DNA of 64,000 nucleotides from Proteles cristata cristata (GCA_017311185.1 JAESUZ010002552.1:1798001-1862000), one strand, 5' to 3'; positions 32,701 through 43,896 are shown, counted from the first letter of the stretch. Translations and numbers: made by a program. The notes: generated by a model from the sequence alone, not told the origin.

Positions 32701-35700
32701 TTTTCTTCCTTGTTTGGTCCTGCCAAGCCTAGAGGTCCCCATCAGCTTCCGGTGCCCCTGCCCACACCCCAGATGCCTCTCTCCTCTGGGCTCACCGTCT
32801 CCTTCCTGGCTTCCAGGGGCGCCCGGCTCATCCCAGAGATGGAGCAGATCTTCACTGAGGTGGAGATGACAACGTTAGAGAAAGTCATCAACGAGACCTG
32901 GGTAATCCCTGTGTGGACACTTACCGGGATACTCGCCTGGCAAGGTGTTCCGTGCTGGGCAGCGAGGGGATGCCGAGAAACGGGCTCTGCAGCTGCTGCC
33001 TCCTGGCCTGGCAGCTAATTGGCAAGGCAGAAGGCATTCATACTTGAGACCATGTCTGATTAGCCCCAAGTGAGGGTGGTGGCTGTGAGTTTTGTCAGAT
33101 GTAGGAGCAGCAGAACCCATCCCCGTGAGGTTAGAGCAGCTGCTCCGAGTTGCTGGGGCTTGAGCTGCACCCAAAAGGTGGGCCAGCGTGCGTTCGGATA
33201 GGGGAGGATGACCCATCTCCAGAGGCCGAAACTTCCTTTTTGGATGGGGAGGGATTTGGAGCCAGAGCTCCCCAGTGGAGAGACCCGGAAATGATGAGAG
33301 CTTCACCTGTAGATGATCCCTAGTAACATAAGCCACATGGCTGTGAGTTTGGGACTCCTTTGGGGGGAGCCTCAATGCCATTCTGAGGAGTCCGCTTACC
33401 ATTGGGCTGACAGCCAGCGGTAGCGGAAGGGTTCGCCATCTGAGGGAAGAGCCTGGGGCTGGTTCGGGGTTTATTTCACCCAGGCCTGAGAGGCCTGCGC
33501 TCTCCAGGGCCAGCTCCGAGCCTGTCCTGGCCTCACCCACAGGCCTGGAAGAACGCAACCATGGCCGAGCAGGCCAAGCTCCCTGCCACAGAGAAGCCAG
33601 TGTTACTCTCGAAAGATATTGAGGCCAAGATGATGGCCCTGGACCGTGAGGTGCAGTACCTGCTCAACAAGGCCAAGTTTACCAAGCCCCGGCCCCGACC
33701 CAAGGACAAGAATGCAACCCGAGCAGAGCCTCCTCTCAATGCCAGTGACCAAGCGGAGAAGGTCATCCCTCCACCAGGTGAGGGCAGGGTGCCTGGTTCC
33801 GGGCAGGAAGAAGGCCTCCTTTCCCTCCTGGGACTACCTTTGACCCCTGGTTTCCCTCCAGGCCAGAATGAAGATGCAAAGCCCATTTCAGAACCTGAGA
33901 AAGAGACTGGTGAGTTGAGGAAAGTGATTGGGAATATGGAGTTTGCTAGGCCTAGGGGTTGGCAGACCTGCGGGCACAGCCTGTTTGTAGAAGGTCCACA
34001 AGCTGTGAGTGGCCCTTTCGTTTTGAGGTTATTACATATCCACACAAACATGTCTGTGCAAAGAAGCCGGCTGTAGTCCACAACTCCCAAAACATTTTTT
34101 TTTAATGTTTTATTTATTTCTGAGAGAGAGGGAGACAGAATCTGAAACAGGCTCCAGGCTCTGAGCTGTCAGCACAGAGCCTGACGCGGGGTTCGAACTC
34201 ACAAACTGTGAGATCATGACCTGAGCCGAAGTCGGACGCTCAACCGACTGAGCCACCCAGGTGCCCCCACAACCCCCAAAACATTTACCATCCGGCTTTT
34301 ACAGAAAAAGTCTGCCAACCCCTTCGTTAGCCCATTCCTCTCTTCTGTGGAGGCTAACAACTTCTTCCCAAAAGCAGGATCTGAACCAGTAGACACCGAA
34401 CCTTTAGAGCTAGAAGGTCCTGGAGCAGGTGAGCACGGGGCTGGGGGTACCCGGGAAGCCTGGTGGGGTCCAGCGGGGAGGCTCTGCCCAGAACAGGGCC
34501 GGTCCCCGCCGTCTCACCTGCTGGTGTTCCTTCGCTCTTCCCCGCTCCCGGCAGAACCGGAACAGAAGGAGCAGCCAACCGGACAGAAGCAGACTTTGAA
34601 GAATGATGAATTATAACCACCCCCACCCCCATCCCATTCCCCATCACCCCTCCCCCTTTTCCTACCTCCTCTATTTATTAAACACCGAGGGTCAGGGGAG
34701 GGGTTGCTCCTGCCCTCAGAGGTTTCGGTTCCTTTCCTCTCACCTCCATCGGAGGTGTGGGGAAGGGGGAGGAAGGGACAGCTCACCAGATCCTTCGGCA
34801 GTGGTTCTGTGGTAAAACCTGAAATTGTTCTCTTTTCCAGTCCCACCCTGGCTCCCTACCCATCCAGGCCCTCGTTTGGGAAAAATCACTATTATGTCTT
34901 AATTCTTTGCCTGTGGGTAGGTGAGAGATTGGCCGTGGGGGGTCAATGGGCCTGGCAGGCGGGGGAGGGATGCCCTGGGCTATTAGAGAGTCTCCAGTCT
35001 TCTCTGTCCCCCCCGCTGCGTCTCCTCCACCGCCAAGTTCACCCCACAAGGGCCAGTGTCTGCAGAGCCTTGGATACCAGGTCTGGTTTCTGAGTGCCTA
35101 TCTATGCTCTTTGCTCCTCCAAGGTCTTGTCTTTCCCTAGAAGGCCCCTCCCCTGGTTTCCTTGGCCTCCGGTTGCAAGTAAGGGTAGCTGTCCGCCTCT
35201 TGTCCGAGCCTTTCCACCTGGACTGGCTGCAGTATAGCCGGATCTGTGCCCGCCCGCTGGCATAGCCTGCCGTGGCCAGGGTGGGTAGGGAGAGCGTGAA
35301 GAAGGGAACCCAGCCACCTCTGCAGGAGACGACTGAAAACCCCAGAGCTCCCACCTGCGGGCTCCCGGATGCGGGAAAACGCATGGCGTGGCCAGTGCAG
35401 GATGCCGGCATCCCGCTGGGGCTGCCCGAGTCCGCCTCCTCCCTGCTCCTGGCCCTCCGTGGCCCTGTGACTCGGGCCCTCTCTGCTCTCCTGTCTTCTG
35501 CCCTCCCAGACATGGCCCCCCTGGGCTGACGCGTCCCCTGGCCCCCCTGGGCTGACCAAAATGTGCTTTCTACTGTGAGCCCCTATCCCGAGACCCTGGG
35601 AGGAGAGACCGTGGCGTGAATGTACAACTCGCCCTCTTCGAGGCGGGCTGTGTGGGCAAAGGAAGAGGGTGTGGGCAGGCCTTCCTTTCTCACATTGCTC

Positions 35701-36030
35701 TGCTGAGGTGGGGGCTCTCTACCCATCGTGCCGATGTTGGGGAGCCTGCCCTCCACGCTTCGTCTGGAGCGGGAGCCACAGCTCCCACCCGGCTCCCAGG
35801 GCAAGGGGGAACCTGGTTGTGTCTGTCTTTTGTCTTTTTTCCTTTTTTTTTTTTTTTTTTTTTTTGCCACATTGGCAGATAAGAGACTGAAGGGTCCCAC
35901 CCCGCCCTGTATGTTTGAGTTCTTTCACTAGCAGTTGAGGCTGGTTGGACAGGTTTGAGTCAAGTTGTACTTTGGTCCATTGTTAATTGAGAAACTGTTT
36001 CAATAAAATATTCTTTTCTACAGTTTTTGT
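23780..36030 (+). CDS. HYOU1: HYOU1 (ORP150/GRP170), ER chaperone of the Hsp110/170 family
   Basis: Large ER-lumen Hsp70 relative: BiP nucleotide-exchange factor and holdase. Non-coding exon 1 ends at 23900 (cag|gtaagc). Coding exons: 24723-24813, 25031-25124, 25318-25396, 25549-25703, 25786-25862, 26160-26341, 26574-26689, 27920-28112, 28332-28466, 28621-28703, 28802-28934, 29088-29275, 29482-29620, 30732-30792, 30943-31022, 31469-31654, 31745-31917, 32056-32143, 32258-32380, 32550-32683, 32817-32901, 33543-33777, 33862-33909, 34378-34428, 34555-34616. All phases join, giving 996 aa (human 999). Arg-rich signal peptide (about 1-32), ATPase motifs [19 protein letters not shown] and [11 protein letters not shown], a long acidic loop (about 600-665), several N-glycosylation sequons, and C-terminal NDEL for ER retrieval. 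The first base of exon 1 is estimated. Confidence 0.97.
25951..26085 (+). mobile_element. MER5A-type hAT fragment
   Basis: 'tttttggctgtcgcaactgg' and 'gctactggcatcttaacgag' then 'agccagggatgccgcccgag' follow the MER5A consensus. Lies in the HYOU1 intron between 25862 and 26160. Confidence 0.7.
27194..27335 (+). mobile_element. SINEC copy, internally deleted
   Basis: Head and CT/A-rich end are present but part of the tRNA-like region is missing. HYOU1 intron 26690-27919. Confidence 0.78.
27340..27785 (+). repeat. L2-like fragment
   Basis: 'actgtaaagtccttggtggc' and 'ttctcttaattgcatcccca' are L2 3' type words. HYOU1 intron; boundaries vague. Confidence 0.4.
29872..30011 (+). mobile_element. 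SINEC copy, diverged
   Basis: Old SINE with an internal 22-bp tandem repeat (ggctcatgtcttgatctc twice). HYOU1 intron 29621-30731. Confidence 0.75.
30016..30236 (+). mobile_element. SINEC copy, young-looking variant
   Basis: Shows gcttagtcggtt and tgactgccagctc; flanked by aaaatttgtttcg and aaaacttgtttcg. Inserted at the tail of the previous SINE. Confidence 0.92.
30242..30439 (-). mobile_element. SINEC copy
   Basis: Inverted SINE ending gccacccaagtgc; third of three adjacent copies in this HYOU1 intron. Confidence 0.85.
31165..31270 (+). repeat. Short tandem duplications in HYOU1 intron
   Basis: gccatgtcctcctcgggacc occurs twice, then cgaggccacattcc occurs twice. Intronic, no reading-frame meaning. 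Confidence 0.85.
31655..31744 (+). other. HYOU1: HYOU1 GC-AG intron (between coding exons 16 and 17)
   Basis: The exon ends gaggcccag (EAQ) followed by |gcaagc; the next begins aagccaagtgag (KPSE) after ccactag. Joining EAQ-KPSE is the mammalian protein, so the donor is GC. The intron is only 90 bp. Confidence 0.88.
34095..34267 (-). mobile_element. SINEC copy
   Basis: Inverted SINE flanked by cacaactcccaaaacatt and cacaacccccaaaacatt. Last third of HYOU1, intron 33910-34377. Confidence 0.9.
34617..36030 (+). other. HYOU1: HYOU1 3' UTR
   Basis: About 1.4 kb ending after AATAAA at 36002-36007. It contains a run of 23 T (35843-35865) and a repeated tggcccccctgggctgac unit near 35514-35557. 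A weaker ATTAAA at about 34677-34682 could give a short form. Confidence 0.8.
36002..36007 (+). terminator. HYOU1: HYOU1 polyadenylation signal
   Basis: AATAAA followed by T-rich sequence; a SINE begins about 50 bp downstream. Confidence 0.8.
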
Positions 36031-36057
36031 GCTGTTGTCTTTAAAATGTTTGTTCCC

Positions 36058-36477
36058 TGGGGCAGCTGGGTGGCTCCATCGGTTAAGCATCCAACTCTTG
36101 AGGCGCCTGGGTGGCTTAGTCGGTTAAGTGTCCAACTTTAGCTTAGGTCATGATCTCGTGGTTCGTGGGTTCGAGCCCCGCGTCGGGCTCTGTGCTGACT
36201 GCCAGCTCAGAGCCTGGAGCCTGTTTCAGAGTCTGTGACTCCCTCTCTCTCTGACCCTCCCCTGCTCACGCTGTCTCTTTCTCTCCTAGAAATAAAAAAC
36301 AAAACAAAACATCCAACTCTTGTTTTTGGCTCAGGTCATGATCCCAGCGTCAGGAGATCCCCAGGTCGGGCTGCTGGCTGAGCACAGAACCTGCTTAAGA
36401 TTCTCTTGCTCCCCACCCCCCCGGCCCTCCTCTGCTTGCACGCAGATGTGCACTCGCTCGCTGTCTCTAAAAAATCC
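36058..36477 (+). mobile_element. SINEC copy split by a second SINE
   Basis: The older SINE occupies 36058-36100 and resumes at 36310-36477 after the inserted copy. Confidence 0.9.
36101..36309 (+). mobile_element. SINEC copy nested in an older SINE
   Basis: Young-looking variant inserted into the older copy; catccaactcttg (36088-36100 and 36310-36322) is the duplicated target, itself SINE sequence. Confidence 0.94.
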
Positions 36478-36545
36478 ATGTCTTCTGTGTATAAACAATA
36501 CATGTTTATTACAGAAAACTTGGACGATAGAAGTTTGAATCTTAA

Positions 36546-36757
36546 GGGGCGCCTGGGTGGCTTAGTCGGTTGAGCATCCGACTTTCGCTTGGGTCATGAT
36601 CTCGCGGTTCATGGGTTCGGGCCCCGCGTCGGGCTCTGTGCTGGCTGCTGGCTCGGAGCCTGGAGCCTGTTTCAGTCTGTGGCTCCCTCTCTCTCTGACC
36701 CTCCCCTGTTCATGCTGTCTCTCTCTCTCCTAGAAATAAAACATTTAAAAAAAAAGA
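36546..36757 (+). mobile_element. SINEC copy, young-looking variant
   Basis: Flanked by agtttgaatcttaa on both sides; gcttagtcggtt head. Confidence 0.93.
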
Positions 36758-36959
36758 GTTTGAATCTTAAAATGATGTATACTAACACCACCAAAATACT
36801 AACATTTTGGATTTAGCTGCAATTCATATACATAAATTGTTTTTTCATGGGAACAAAATTGTGGTTTTATTTTTCCGTTGACATTATTTGGACTCAGACA
36901 TTTTTAGGTGACCACTTTTTAAAATAACCCCATTTTGCAAATAAATGGACGGTTCATGG

Positions 36960-37055
36960 GAGATGTCTGGCTGGCTCAGTGAGCGTGTGCGACTCCTGAT
37001 CTCAGGGTTGTGAGTTCAAGCCCCACATCGGGTGTGGAACGTACTTAAAAAAGAA
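36960..37055 (+). mobile_element. Short old-type carnivore SINE
   Basis: Short form gtctggctggctcagtgagc to an A-rich end. Confidence 0.75.
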
Positions 37056-37400
37056 AATGACAGTTTACACAGGTCTCAGTAATGGATCCGAGGAATCAGA
37101 GGTGTTAAGTGCCTCAGCTAGGTTTGAACTTAAGTCTGACCCGTTAGCCCTCGCTGTTAACTGCTCCAATATGAGAATGTGTTACTAAAGTCACCACTGA
37201 GCACAGTTGACTTGGGTAGTTCATCAGCAGTGATGGAACCACATTTTACCAAAGGAAGATTGTTTCTAGTCCTTAATCACTTTCATGTTTAAGAAGCTGA
37301 ATAAATAATGACTGGGAAGATTATGTTTTTCTCTAAAGGTCGAACAGGTCAGACGTCTTTTAAAGCCTGAAATGTTTTGTTTTTTAAAATAGACTTTCTT

Positions 37401-37625
37401 GGGGCGCCTGCCCGAGTGGCTCAGTCTGTTAAGCATCCGACTTCGGCTCAGGTCATGATCTCACGGTTTGTGGGTTCAAGCCCTTCATCTGGCTCTGTGC
37501 TGACAGCTAGCTCAGAGGCTGGAGCTTGCTTCGGATTCTGTGTCTCCCTCCCTCTCTGACCCTCCCCTACTCACGCTGCCTCTCTCTCTCAGAAATAAAA
37601 CATTAAAAAAATTTTTAATAAAAAA
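37401..37625 (+). mobile_element. SINEC copy inserted in L1
   Basis: Flanked by aaaatagactttctt on both sides. Confidence 0.93.
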
Positions 37626-37626
37626 T

Positions 37627-38120
37627 AAAATAGACTTTCTTAGAGCAGTTTCAGGTTCACGGCAAAATTGAGCAGGAAGTACAGAGGCTTCCCATATACT
37701 CTTGGGCTCCGTGCATGCACAGCCTCCCCCACTATCAATATCCCCTGGCAAAGTAGTATAGTTGGCCCTATATTGATTATCGTCATCACCTGAAGTATAG
37801 TTTACATTAGGGTTCACTCTTGACATTGTACATTCTTTGTACTTGGACAAATGTATAATGACATGTGCCCGCCATTACATGTCATACAGAGTAGATTCAC
37901 CATCCAAAATATCTTCTATGTGGTATTGGTCCATCCCTCCTGCCACCTCTAACTCTTGGCAACCACAGATCTTTCTTCTGTCTCCATGTTTTTGCCTTTT
38001 CTAGAATGTCATGGATTTGGAGGCATACAGAATGTAGCCTTTCAGCCCAGCCACTTTTGCTTAGCAACATGCATTGGCATTTCCTCCATGTCTTCGTGGC
38101 TTAATAGCTCATTTCTTTTC
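37627..38120 (-). repeat. L1 3' UTR, antisense
   Basis: 'agagcagtttcaggttcacg', 'agtttacattagggttcact' and 'tttttgccttttctagaatg' are in the order of an antisense L1M-type 3' end. Confidence 0.8.
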
Positions 38121-38330
38121 TTTTTTTTTTTAAGTTTGTTTATTTTGGAGACGGAGTGTGTGCAGGAGGGTCAGAGAGAGAGAGAGAGGGAGAGAGAGAA
38201 TCACAAGTAGGCTCCACACCGTCAGTGCGTGGAGCCTGATGTGGGGAGCAAACTCACGAAGCCGTGAGATCATAACCTGAGCCAGAATAAAGAGTCAGAC
38301 GCTTAACCGCCTAAGCCACCCAGGCACCTC
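38117..38330 (-). mobile_element. SINEC copy
   Basis: Inverted SINE ending gccacccaggcacctc, inserted in the L1. Confidence 0.88.
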
Positions 38331-38346
38331 ATAGCCATTATTATTT

Positions 38347-38566
38347 TTAAAAAAATTTTTTTACATTTATTTATTTTTGAGAGACAGAGAAACAGAGCAC
38401 AAGTGGGGGAGGGGCAGAGAGAGAGAAGGAGACACAGAATCTGAAGCAGGCTCCAGGCTCTGAGCTGTCAGCACAGAGGCCGATGCGAGGCTCAAACTCA
38501 CAAATCATGAAATCGTGACCTGAGCTGAAGTCAGATGCTTAACTGACTGAGCCACCCAAGTGCCTC
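38347..38566 (-). mobile_element. SINEC copy
   Basis: Inverted SINE ending gccacccaagtgcct. Confidence 0.88.
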
Positions 38567-38812
38567 TATAGCCATTATATTTAAAGGATCAATTTTTGAA
38601 TTCTCTAGTTTCTATCATCAGATGGGCATTATCAACACCTCTGTAATACACTGACTAGATATACCATAGTTTTTTTAAATCTTTCATCCATTACTGCACC
38701 CCTGGGTGTTTCTGCTTTTCAGTATTAGAAACAACAGTGACTTGACTACGTTTGGGCATAGTGTTGTTTTCTTGATCTCTTAGGTTACGTTAGATGGTAG
38801 GAATATTTAAGG

Positions 38813-39043
38813 CAGTGGTTCTCAACTGGGACAATTTTACCAGGGGTCATTTGGCAATGCGTGGAGACATTTGGCACTGTCAAAATTGGCAGGGAAAGGG
38901 GTGTGGAGGATAGGGGTTACTGGTATCTAATGGACAGATGTCAAGGATGCCACTAAACATTCTACCATGCACAGGAGAGCCCTCCCCACTGCAACAAATT
39001 ACCTCGCCCAAAACTTCCATAACATTGATACTGAGAAACCCTG
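38813..39043 (+). mobile_element. MER5A-type hAT element
   Basis: Begins cagtggttctcaactggg and ends gagaaaccctg, with 'catttggcaatgcgtggaga' between. Both terminal inverted repeats are recognisable. Confidence 0.85.
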
Positions 39044-39200
39044 ATCTAAATTCTCAAGTATTATCTTCTTTTGATTCTTTGCTAATGTGTATGGGAAGCA
39101 GCGCAATTTATCGGTTAAGGACATGGGTCTTGGAGTCCAAGAAACTCGGAACTGGTAGTAACCTTCACCTGAGACAAATCACTTGGCTTTGATTTTTCTT

Positions 39201-39431
39201 TTTTTCTTTTTTTTTTTAATGTGTTTTTTTTTTTTTTTTTTTTTAGAGAGAGAGAGAGACAGCGTGAGCAGGGGAGGGTCAGAGACAGAGGGAGACACAG
39301 ACTGAAACAGGCTCCAGGCTCTGAGCCAGCAGTCAGCACAGAGCCCGACGCGGGGCTCGAACCCATGAACCACGAGATCATGACCTAAGCGAAAGTCAGA
39401 CGCTTAACCAGCTAAGCCACCCTGGCGCCCC
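39201..39431 (-). mobile_element. SINEC copy, young-looking variant
   Basis: Flanked by ggctttgatttttctt at 39185-39200 and 39432-39447. Carries agcagtcagcacagag and ctaagcgaaagtc, the complement of the variant set. Confidence 0.94.
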
Positions 39432-39667
39432 GGCTTTGATTTTTCTTATCTTTTTAAAGCAAGATGAGACCCAACCCTAAATAGCTGCCAAAACCTACAC
39501 AGTATTAATCCTGTAATTTTGCCAGACTGATAAATTAAAAAGTGGCTTCAATTTTATGATTGAGGTTGAACATCTTATTTAAGAGTCACTTGTATTTTCT
39601 TTCTCCGTAAGCTATTGTTCCCTATCCTTTGCCCCCTTTTTATAAAGTGAAGAATTCTCTCTGTATT

Positions 39668-39888
39668 GGGGTGCCTGGGTGGCTCAGTCAGTTAAGCGTC
39701 CGACTTTTGGCTCAAGTCATGATCTCATGGTTCGTGGGTTCGAGCTCTGCATCGGGCTCTGTGCTGACAGGTAGCTCAGAGCCTGGAGCCTGTTTCAGAT
39801 TCTGTATCTCCCTCTCTCTCTGACCCTCCCCTGCTCACGCTGTCTCTCTCTCTCTCAGAAATTAAAAACAAACAAACAAACAAAAAAA
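39668..39888 (+). mobile_element. SINEC copy
   Basis: Flanked by gaattctctctgtatt and gaatcctctctgtatt; caaa-repeat tail. Confidence 0.92.
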
Positions 39889-39899
39889 AGAATCCTCTC

Positions 39900-40525
39900 T
39901 GTATTAAGGAAATCAGTCCTTAGTCTATGACTAGTGAATCTATCTTACCCAGTTTAGGTTTTGACTGTGTATATGGTCTTTAGCATAAATTTATTTTGTA
40001 TTATTTTGTGTGGCATAAATTTATTTTCAGTAGACTTTATTATTTTTGTATGGCTTTTTTTTTTAATTTTTTTTAACGTTTTATTTATTTCTAGGCGAGA
40101 GAGAGGGAGAGACAGCGTGAGCAGGGGAGGGTCAGAGAGAGAGGGAGTCACAGACTGAAACAGGCTCCAGGCTCTGAGCTGGCAGTCAGCACAGAGCCCG
40201 ATGCGGGGCTCGAACCCACGAACCGCGAGATCATCACCCAAGCGAAAGTCGGACGCTTAACCGACTAAGCCACCCAGGCACCCCTATTTTTGTATGGCTT
40301 TAGGGGTTTGTAGCACTGAGGCCTTCCTCATTCCAAGATTATGTTTCCACGCTTTTGTCTAGTACTTATGATTCTCCTTTTTTGTATTTAGATATTTTGA
40401 TCCACCTACAGTTTATTGTATTGTGAGATATGAAGTAGTGATCCAGTTAGCCGATATTCCAATACCATTTATCGAAATCTGCTTTTTCTAGGCTGTTACA
40501 GAAAGCCACCTTTATTATATAACAA
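39900..40525 (-). repeat. L1 ORF2-region fragment, antisense, split by a SINE
   Basis: 'gaagtagtgatccagttagc' and 'aataccatttatcgaaatct' are antisense L1 ORF2 wording. Confidence 0.65.
40058..40284 (-). mobile_element. SINEC copy, young-looking variant
   Basis: Flanked by tatttttgtatggcttt on both sides; has ggcagtcagcacagagc and aagcgaaagtcggac. Confidence 0.94.
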
Positions 40526-40530
40526 GTTCA

Positions 40531-40702
40531 GCTCAGGTCATGATCTCATGGTTCGTCATTTCGAGCCCCACATCAGGCTCTCTTCTGTGTGTGCAGAGCC
40601 AGCTTCAGATCTTCTGTCTCCCTCTCTCTCTCTCTCTGCCCTTTCCCCTGCTTGTGCAAGCGTGCTCTCACTCTCTCTCTCTCTCTCAAATTAATAAACT
40701 TT
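40531..40702 (+). mobile_element. SINEC copy, 5'-truncated
   Basis: Starts inside the tRNA-like part (gctcaggtcatgatctcatg), ends aaattaataaactttga. Confidence 0.82.
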
Positions 40703-40704
40703 GA

Positions 40705-40922
40705 GGGGCGCCTGGCTGGCTCAGTCGGTTAAGCGTCCGACTTCGGCTCGGGTCATGATCTCACGGTTCGTGGGTTTGAGCCCCATGTCCGGCTTTGTGC
40801 TGACAGCTCAGAGCCTGGAGCCTGCATCGCATTCTGTGTCTCCCTCTCTCTCTGCCCCTCCCCTGCTCATGCTGCCTCTCTCTCTCTCAGAAATAAATAA
40901 AACATTAAAAAAAATTTTTTAA
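40705..40922 (+). mobile_element. SINEC copy in the tail of the previous SINE
   Basis: aataaactttga is repeated on both sides; inserted in the older SINE's A-rich end. Confidence 0.9.
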
Positions 40923-41092
40923 ATAAACTTTGAAAAAAAAATAAAATGGTGAAATTTATGCAATGTGAATTATGTCTCAATTTTTAAAAGTGTATATGTA
41001 GTAATCTTATTTTTAAAATTTGCTCTATGTTTAGTTATTATAATATTATAAAGTGAGGGAACTAAAATATTTTTCAGGGAAAAGTAGTGACT

Positions 41093-41208
41093 TTTTTTTT
41101 TAAGTTTATTTGTTTTTTTTCGTTATTTCTGCACCCAATGTGGGGCTTGAACTCATGATCCCAAGATCAAAAGCCACCTGCTCTACTGACTGAGCCAACC
41201 GGGTGCCC
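41093..41208 (-). mobile_element. Short old-type carnivore SINE
   Basis: Inverted short form (caatgtggggcttgaactca ... gccaaccgggtgccc). Confidence 0.8.
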
Positions 41209-41214
41209 TTCATT

Positions 41215-41493
41215 TTATCTTAATCAGTATTTTCAGAGTATTTGCTAGTTTTAGCTTTTTAGAGTCTGGCTTTGGTACACTGTATTGTAGTTTGTTTTCT
41301 ATTTCATTTAATTTCTGCCCTTATATCTGATTTCTTCCATTTTCTTTGGAGTTTTTCTCTTTCTGAAAAATTTCCTGGGAGGCCTACGTGGCTCTGTCGG
41401 TTAAACATCTGACTCTTGATTTTGGCTCATGACATGATCCCATGATCGAGCCCTGTCTTAGGCTCCGTGCTGACCATGCAAAGCCTGCTGAAG

Positions 41494-41533
<40 letters not shown>

Positions 41534-42065
41534 GCCCTCTCTCCCACTCACGCTCTCTAGTAAAAACAAGTTAGACACTTAGCCACTTTCCCAATAGAGC
41601 ACGTAAGTCTATAATTTCCTTCAAATATCTTGTTACTGTAGTCCATAAGTTTTAATATCTAGTATTTTTATTAGGTCTCAATTCTAAATAGTATCTGATT
41701 TCCACTGTGATTTCTTCCTTGATCCACACATTATTTCAGTGTGATTATATTTCTTTTAAACAGATAATGCATTGAAAATTCAAAAGAAGCTTACAGATGT
41801 ACAAGGTAAAATCTCTCTCCTATAATTTCCTCCCGTCTCCCAAATAATCCACTTTTCTTCTTTGAAGTGATAATGTTAACAGTTTCTTGACTGAGACTCA
41901 TAAGATTGCATTTTATTTTTGTTAATATCCTGAGAATCTCTGTTTTCAATAGGTAAGTTTAATCCGTTTACTTTTATTATAATTACAGTTACAGCATTTA
42001 GGGTTTTTTCATCCATATTTATTTTTTCCTTACTACAATCTACTTTCTATTGGATAGATTAATTT
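41215..42065 (-). repeat. L1-like fragment, antisense, split by a SINE
   Basis: 'gatttcttccttgatccaca' and neighbouring AT-rich text resemble antisense L1; boundaries uncertain. Confidence 0.45.
41377..41570 (+). mobile_element. SINEC copy with expanded CT repeat
   Basis: Diverged SINE whose body holds a TC dinucleotide run (about 41488-41531). Confidence 0.82.
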
Positions 42066-42067
42066 TT

Positions 42068-42280
42068 TTAGATTAATTTTTTAATGCCTATTTATTTTTG
42101 AGAGAAAGAGAGACAGAGTGTGAGTGGGGGAGGGGCAGAGAGAGGGAGACAGAATCTGAAGCAGCTCCAGGCTCTGAGCTGTCAGCACAGAGCATGATGA
42201 GGGGCTCGAACCCATGAACCATGAGATCATGGCCTGAGGCGAAGTTGGATGCTTAACCAGCTGAGCCACCCAGGTGCCCC
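42068..42280 (-). mobile_element. SINEC copy
   Basis: Inverted SINE ending gccacccaggtgcccc. Confidence 0.9.
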
Positions 42281-42507
42281 TTGGCTAGACTAGTTTTTAA
42301 AATTTATTGCCTATTTGAAAGCCATGCATTTTCTTTTGATTATTTTGGTATTTGTTCCTTAATTATTAAGACCCAGACTTACATTTGTTTTTTTTTCTAT
42401 CAGTCCTTAGCTTTTCAAAATTGATATTAATGCCCTTTAACAAAGTAAATTCCTTAGTCTTAATTTCTGTAGTTACCACTCTCATGTTGATATCGACAAT
42501 TTTCTTT

Positions 42508-42701
42508 TATTTCTTAATATTTATTTATTTTTGAGACAGAAAGAGGGAGGGCATGTGCATGAGCGGGGGAGGGGCTGAGATCTGAAGCAGGCTCTTTGCT
42601 TACAGCAGACAGCCTAATGAGGGGCTCGAACTCACAAACCATGAGATCATGACCTGAGCTGAAGTCAGATGTTTAACCAATTGAGCCATTCAGGCTCCCC
42701 C
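42508..42701 (-). mobile_element. SINEC copy
   Basis: Inverted SINE; flanks atcgacaattttc and atcaataattttc match. Confidence 0.86.
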
Positions 42702-42714
42702 ATCAATAATTTTC

Positions 42715-43390
42715 ATTCTGAATTATTACGGTTTTAGTCACAGTTCTCTGTGAAAATAGAACGAATAGGGTGTGTATACATATAGAAAGAGATTTATTAT
42801 AAGGAATTGGCTTACACAATTATGGGGGTTGCTAAGTTCAAAACCAGCAAGGTGGAGACCTAGGAAAACAAATGGGACAGTTTCAGTCCAAAAGCAAGTT
42901 GATGGTGCTAATGAAATCTGAAAGCAGTCTGTTGGAGAACTCCTTCTTGCTCAGGGAAGGTCAGTCTTTTTGTCCTCCGGGCCTTCAACTGATTAGATGA
43001 GGCCCACCCACATTAGGTGGACATTAGGAGAGGACAAACTGCTTTACCCAAAGTTCATCAACTTGTTTAAAAATTTTTTTTAAATGTTTTATTTATTTCT
43101 GAGAGAGAGAGAAGAGAGAGAGAGGAAGTGTGAGCAGGGTAGGGCCAGAGAGAGAGAGAGAGAGGGAGATACAGAATCTGAAACAGGCTCCAGGCTGTGA
43201 GCTAGCTGTCAGCACAGAGCCCGACACGGGGCCCAAACCCACGAACTGCGAGATCATGACCTGAGCAGAAGTTATCGCTTAACCAACTGAGCCACCCAGG
43301 TGCCCCAAAGTTCACCAATTTGAATGTTAATCTCATCCAAAAGCACCCTCTAAGTTGACTCATAAAATTAACTATCACAATTGTGAATAT
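42715..43390 (-). repeat. Old interspersed repeat, family not assigned
   Basis: 'aggaattggcttacacaatt', 'gatgaggcccacccacatta' and 'gttaatctcatccaaaagca' are familiar mammalian-repeat words. I cannot name the family with confidence. Interrupted by a SINE. Confidence 0.5.
43070..43306 (-). mobile_element. SINEC copy
   Basis: Inverted SINE; aaagttcatcaacttg and aaagttcaccaatttg flank it. Confidence 0.92.
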
Positions 43391-43896
43391 AATTTTTTGT
43401 TGGTTTTGGCTTTTTCTTTCTTAGAGAAAAGTGAATTTAATTATCTTCTGATTCTTTCCTCATCTGTGTCAGATCTATTCTTATTTCCGGTTATCGTATT
43501 TTTCAGTTTAAGAGTATTCAAGTGAGTATCTTTTATAGTTTCTAGGCCCCTGCTGGTCATCTGATTTCTTGGACACATTAATCATATATTTTTAAAATCT
43601 GGGTTTGATAACTTTTACCTAGGTTCTCTCCAGGTATGTTTCTATCTAGTATTTTTTAAACTTAATTCTTACCTTTTTTAAAAAAATTCCTGTTTGTTTG
43701 GTTTTGAGTGCCGAACATTGTGTATAAAGAATCGTATAGATAGCTTGAAGCTTTAGATGATGTTAGCTTCCTTTAGAGAGAACTTTGCTTTGCTTATAGT
43801 AGGCAGTTAGGACAGGGAAAGATCATATTTAAACAATTTTCCCTCCAGTTTTATTGAGGTATAATGAACAAAATTATAATATATTTAAAGTGTACA
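43391..43896. repeat. AT-rich L1-like remnant
   Basis: Ends 'agttttattgaggtataatg', an antisense L1M-type motif; the rest is weak. Confidence 0.35.

Noticed and set aside
41488..41531. Long TC/AG repeats as CRISPR-like or satellite arrays
   Set aside because: They are simple microsatellites growing from SINE bodies; there are no spaced unique segments.
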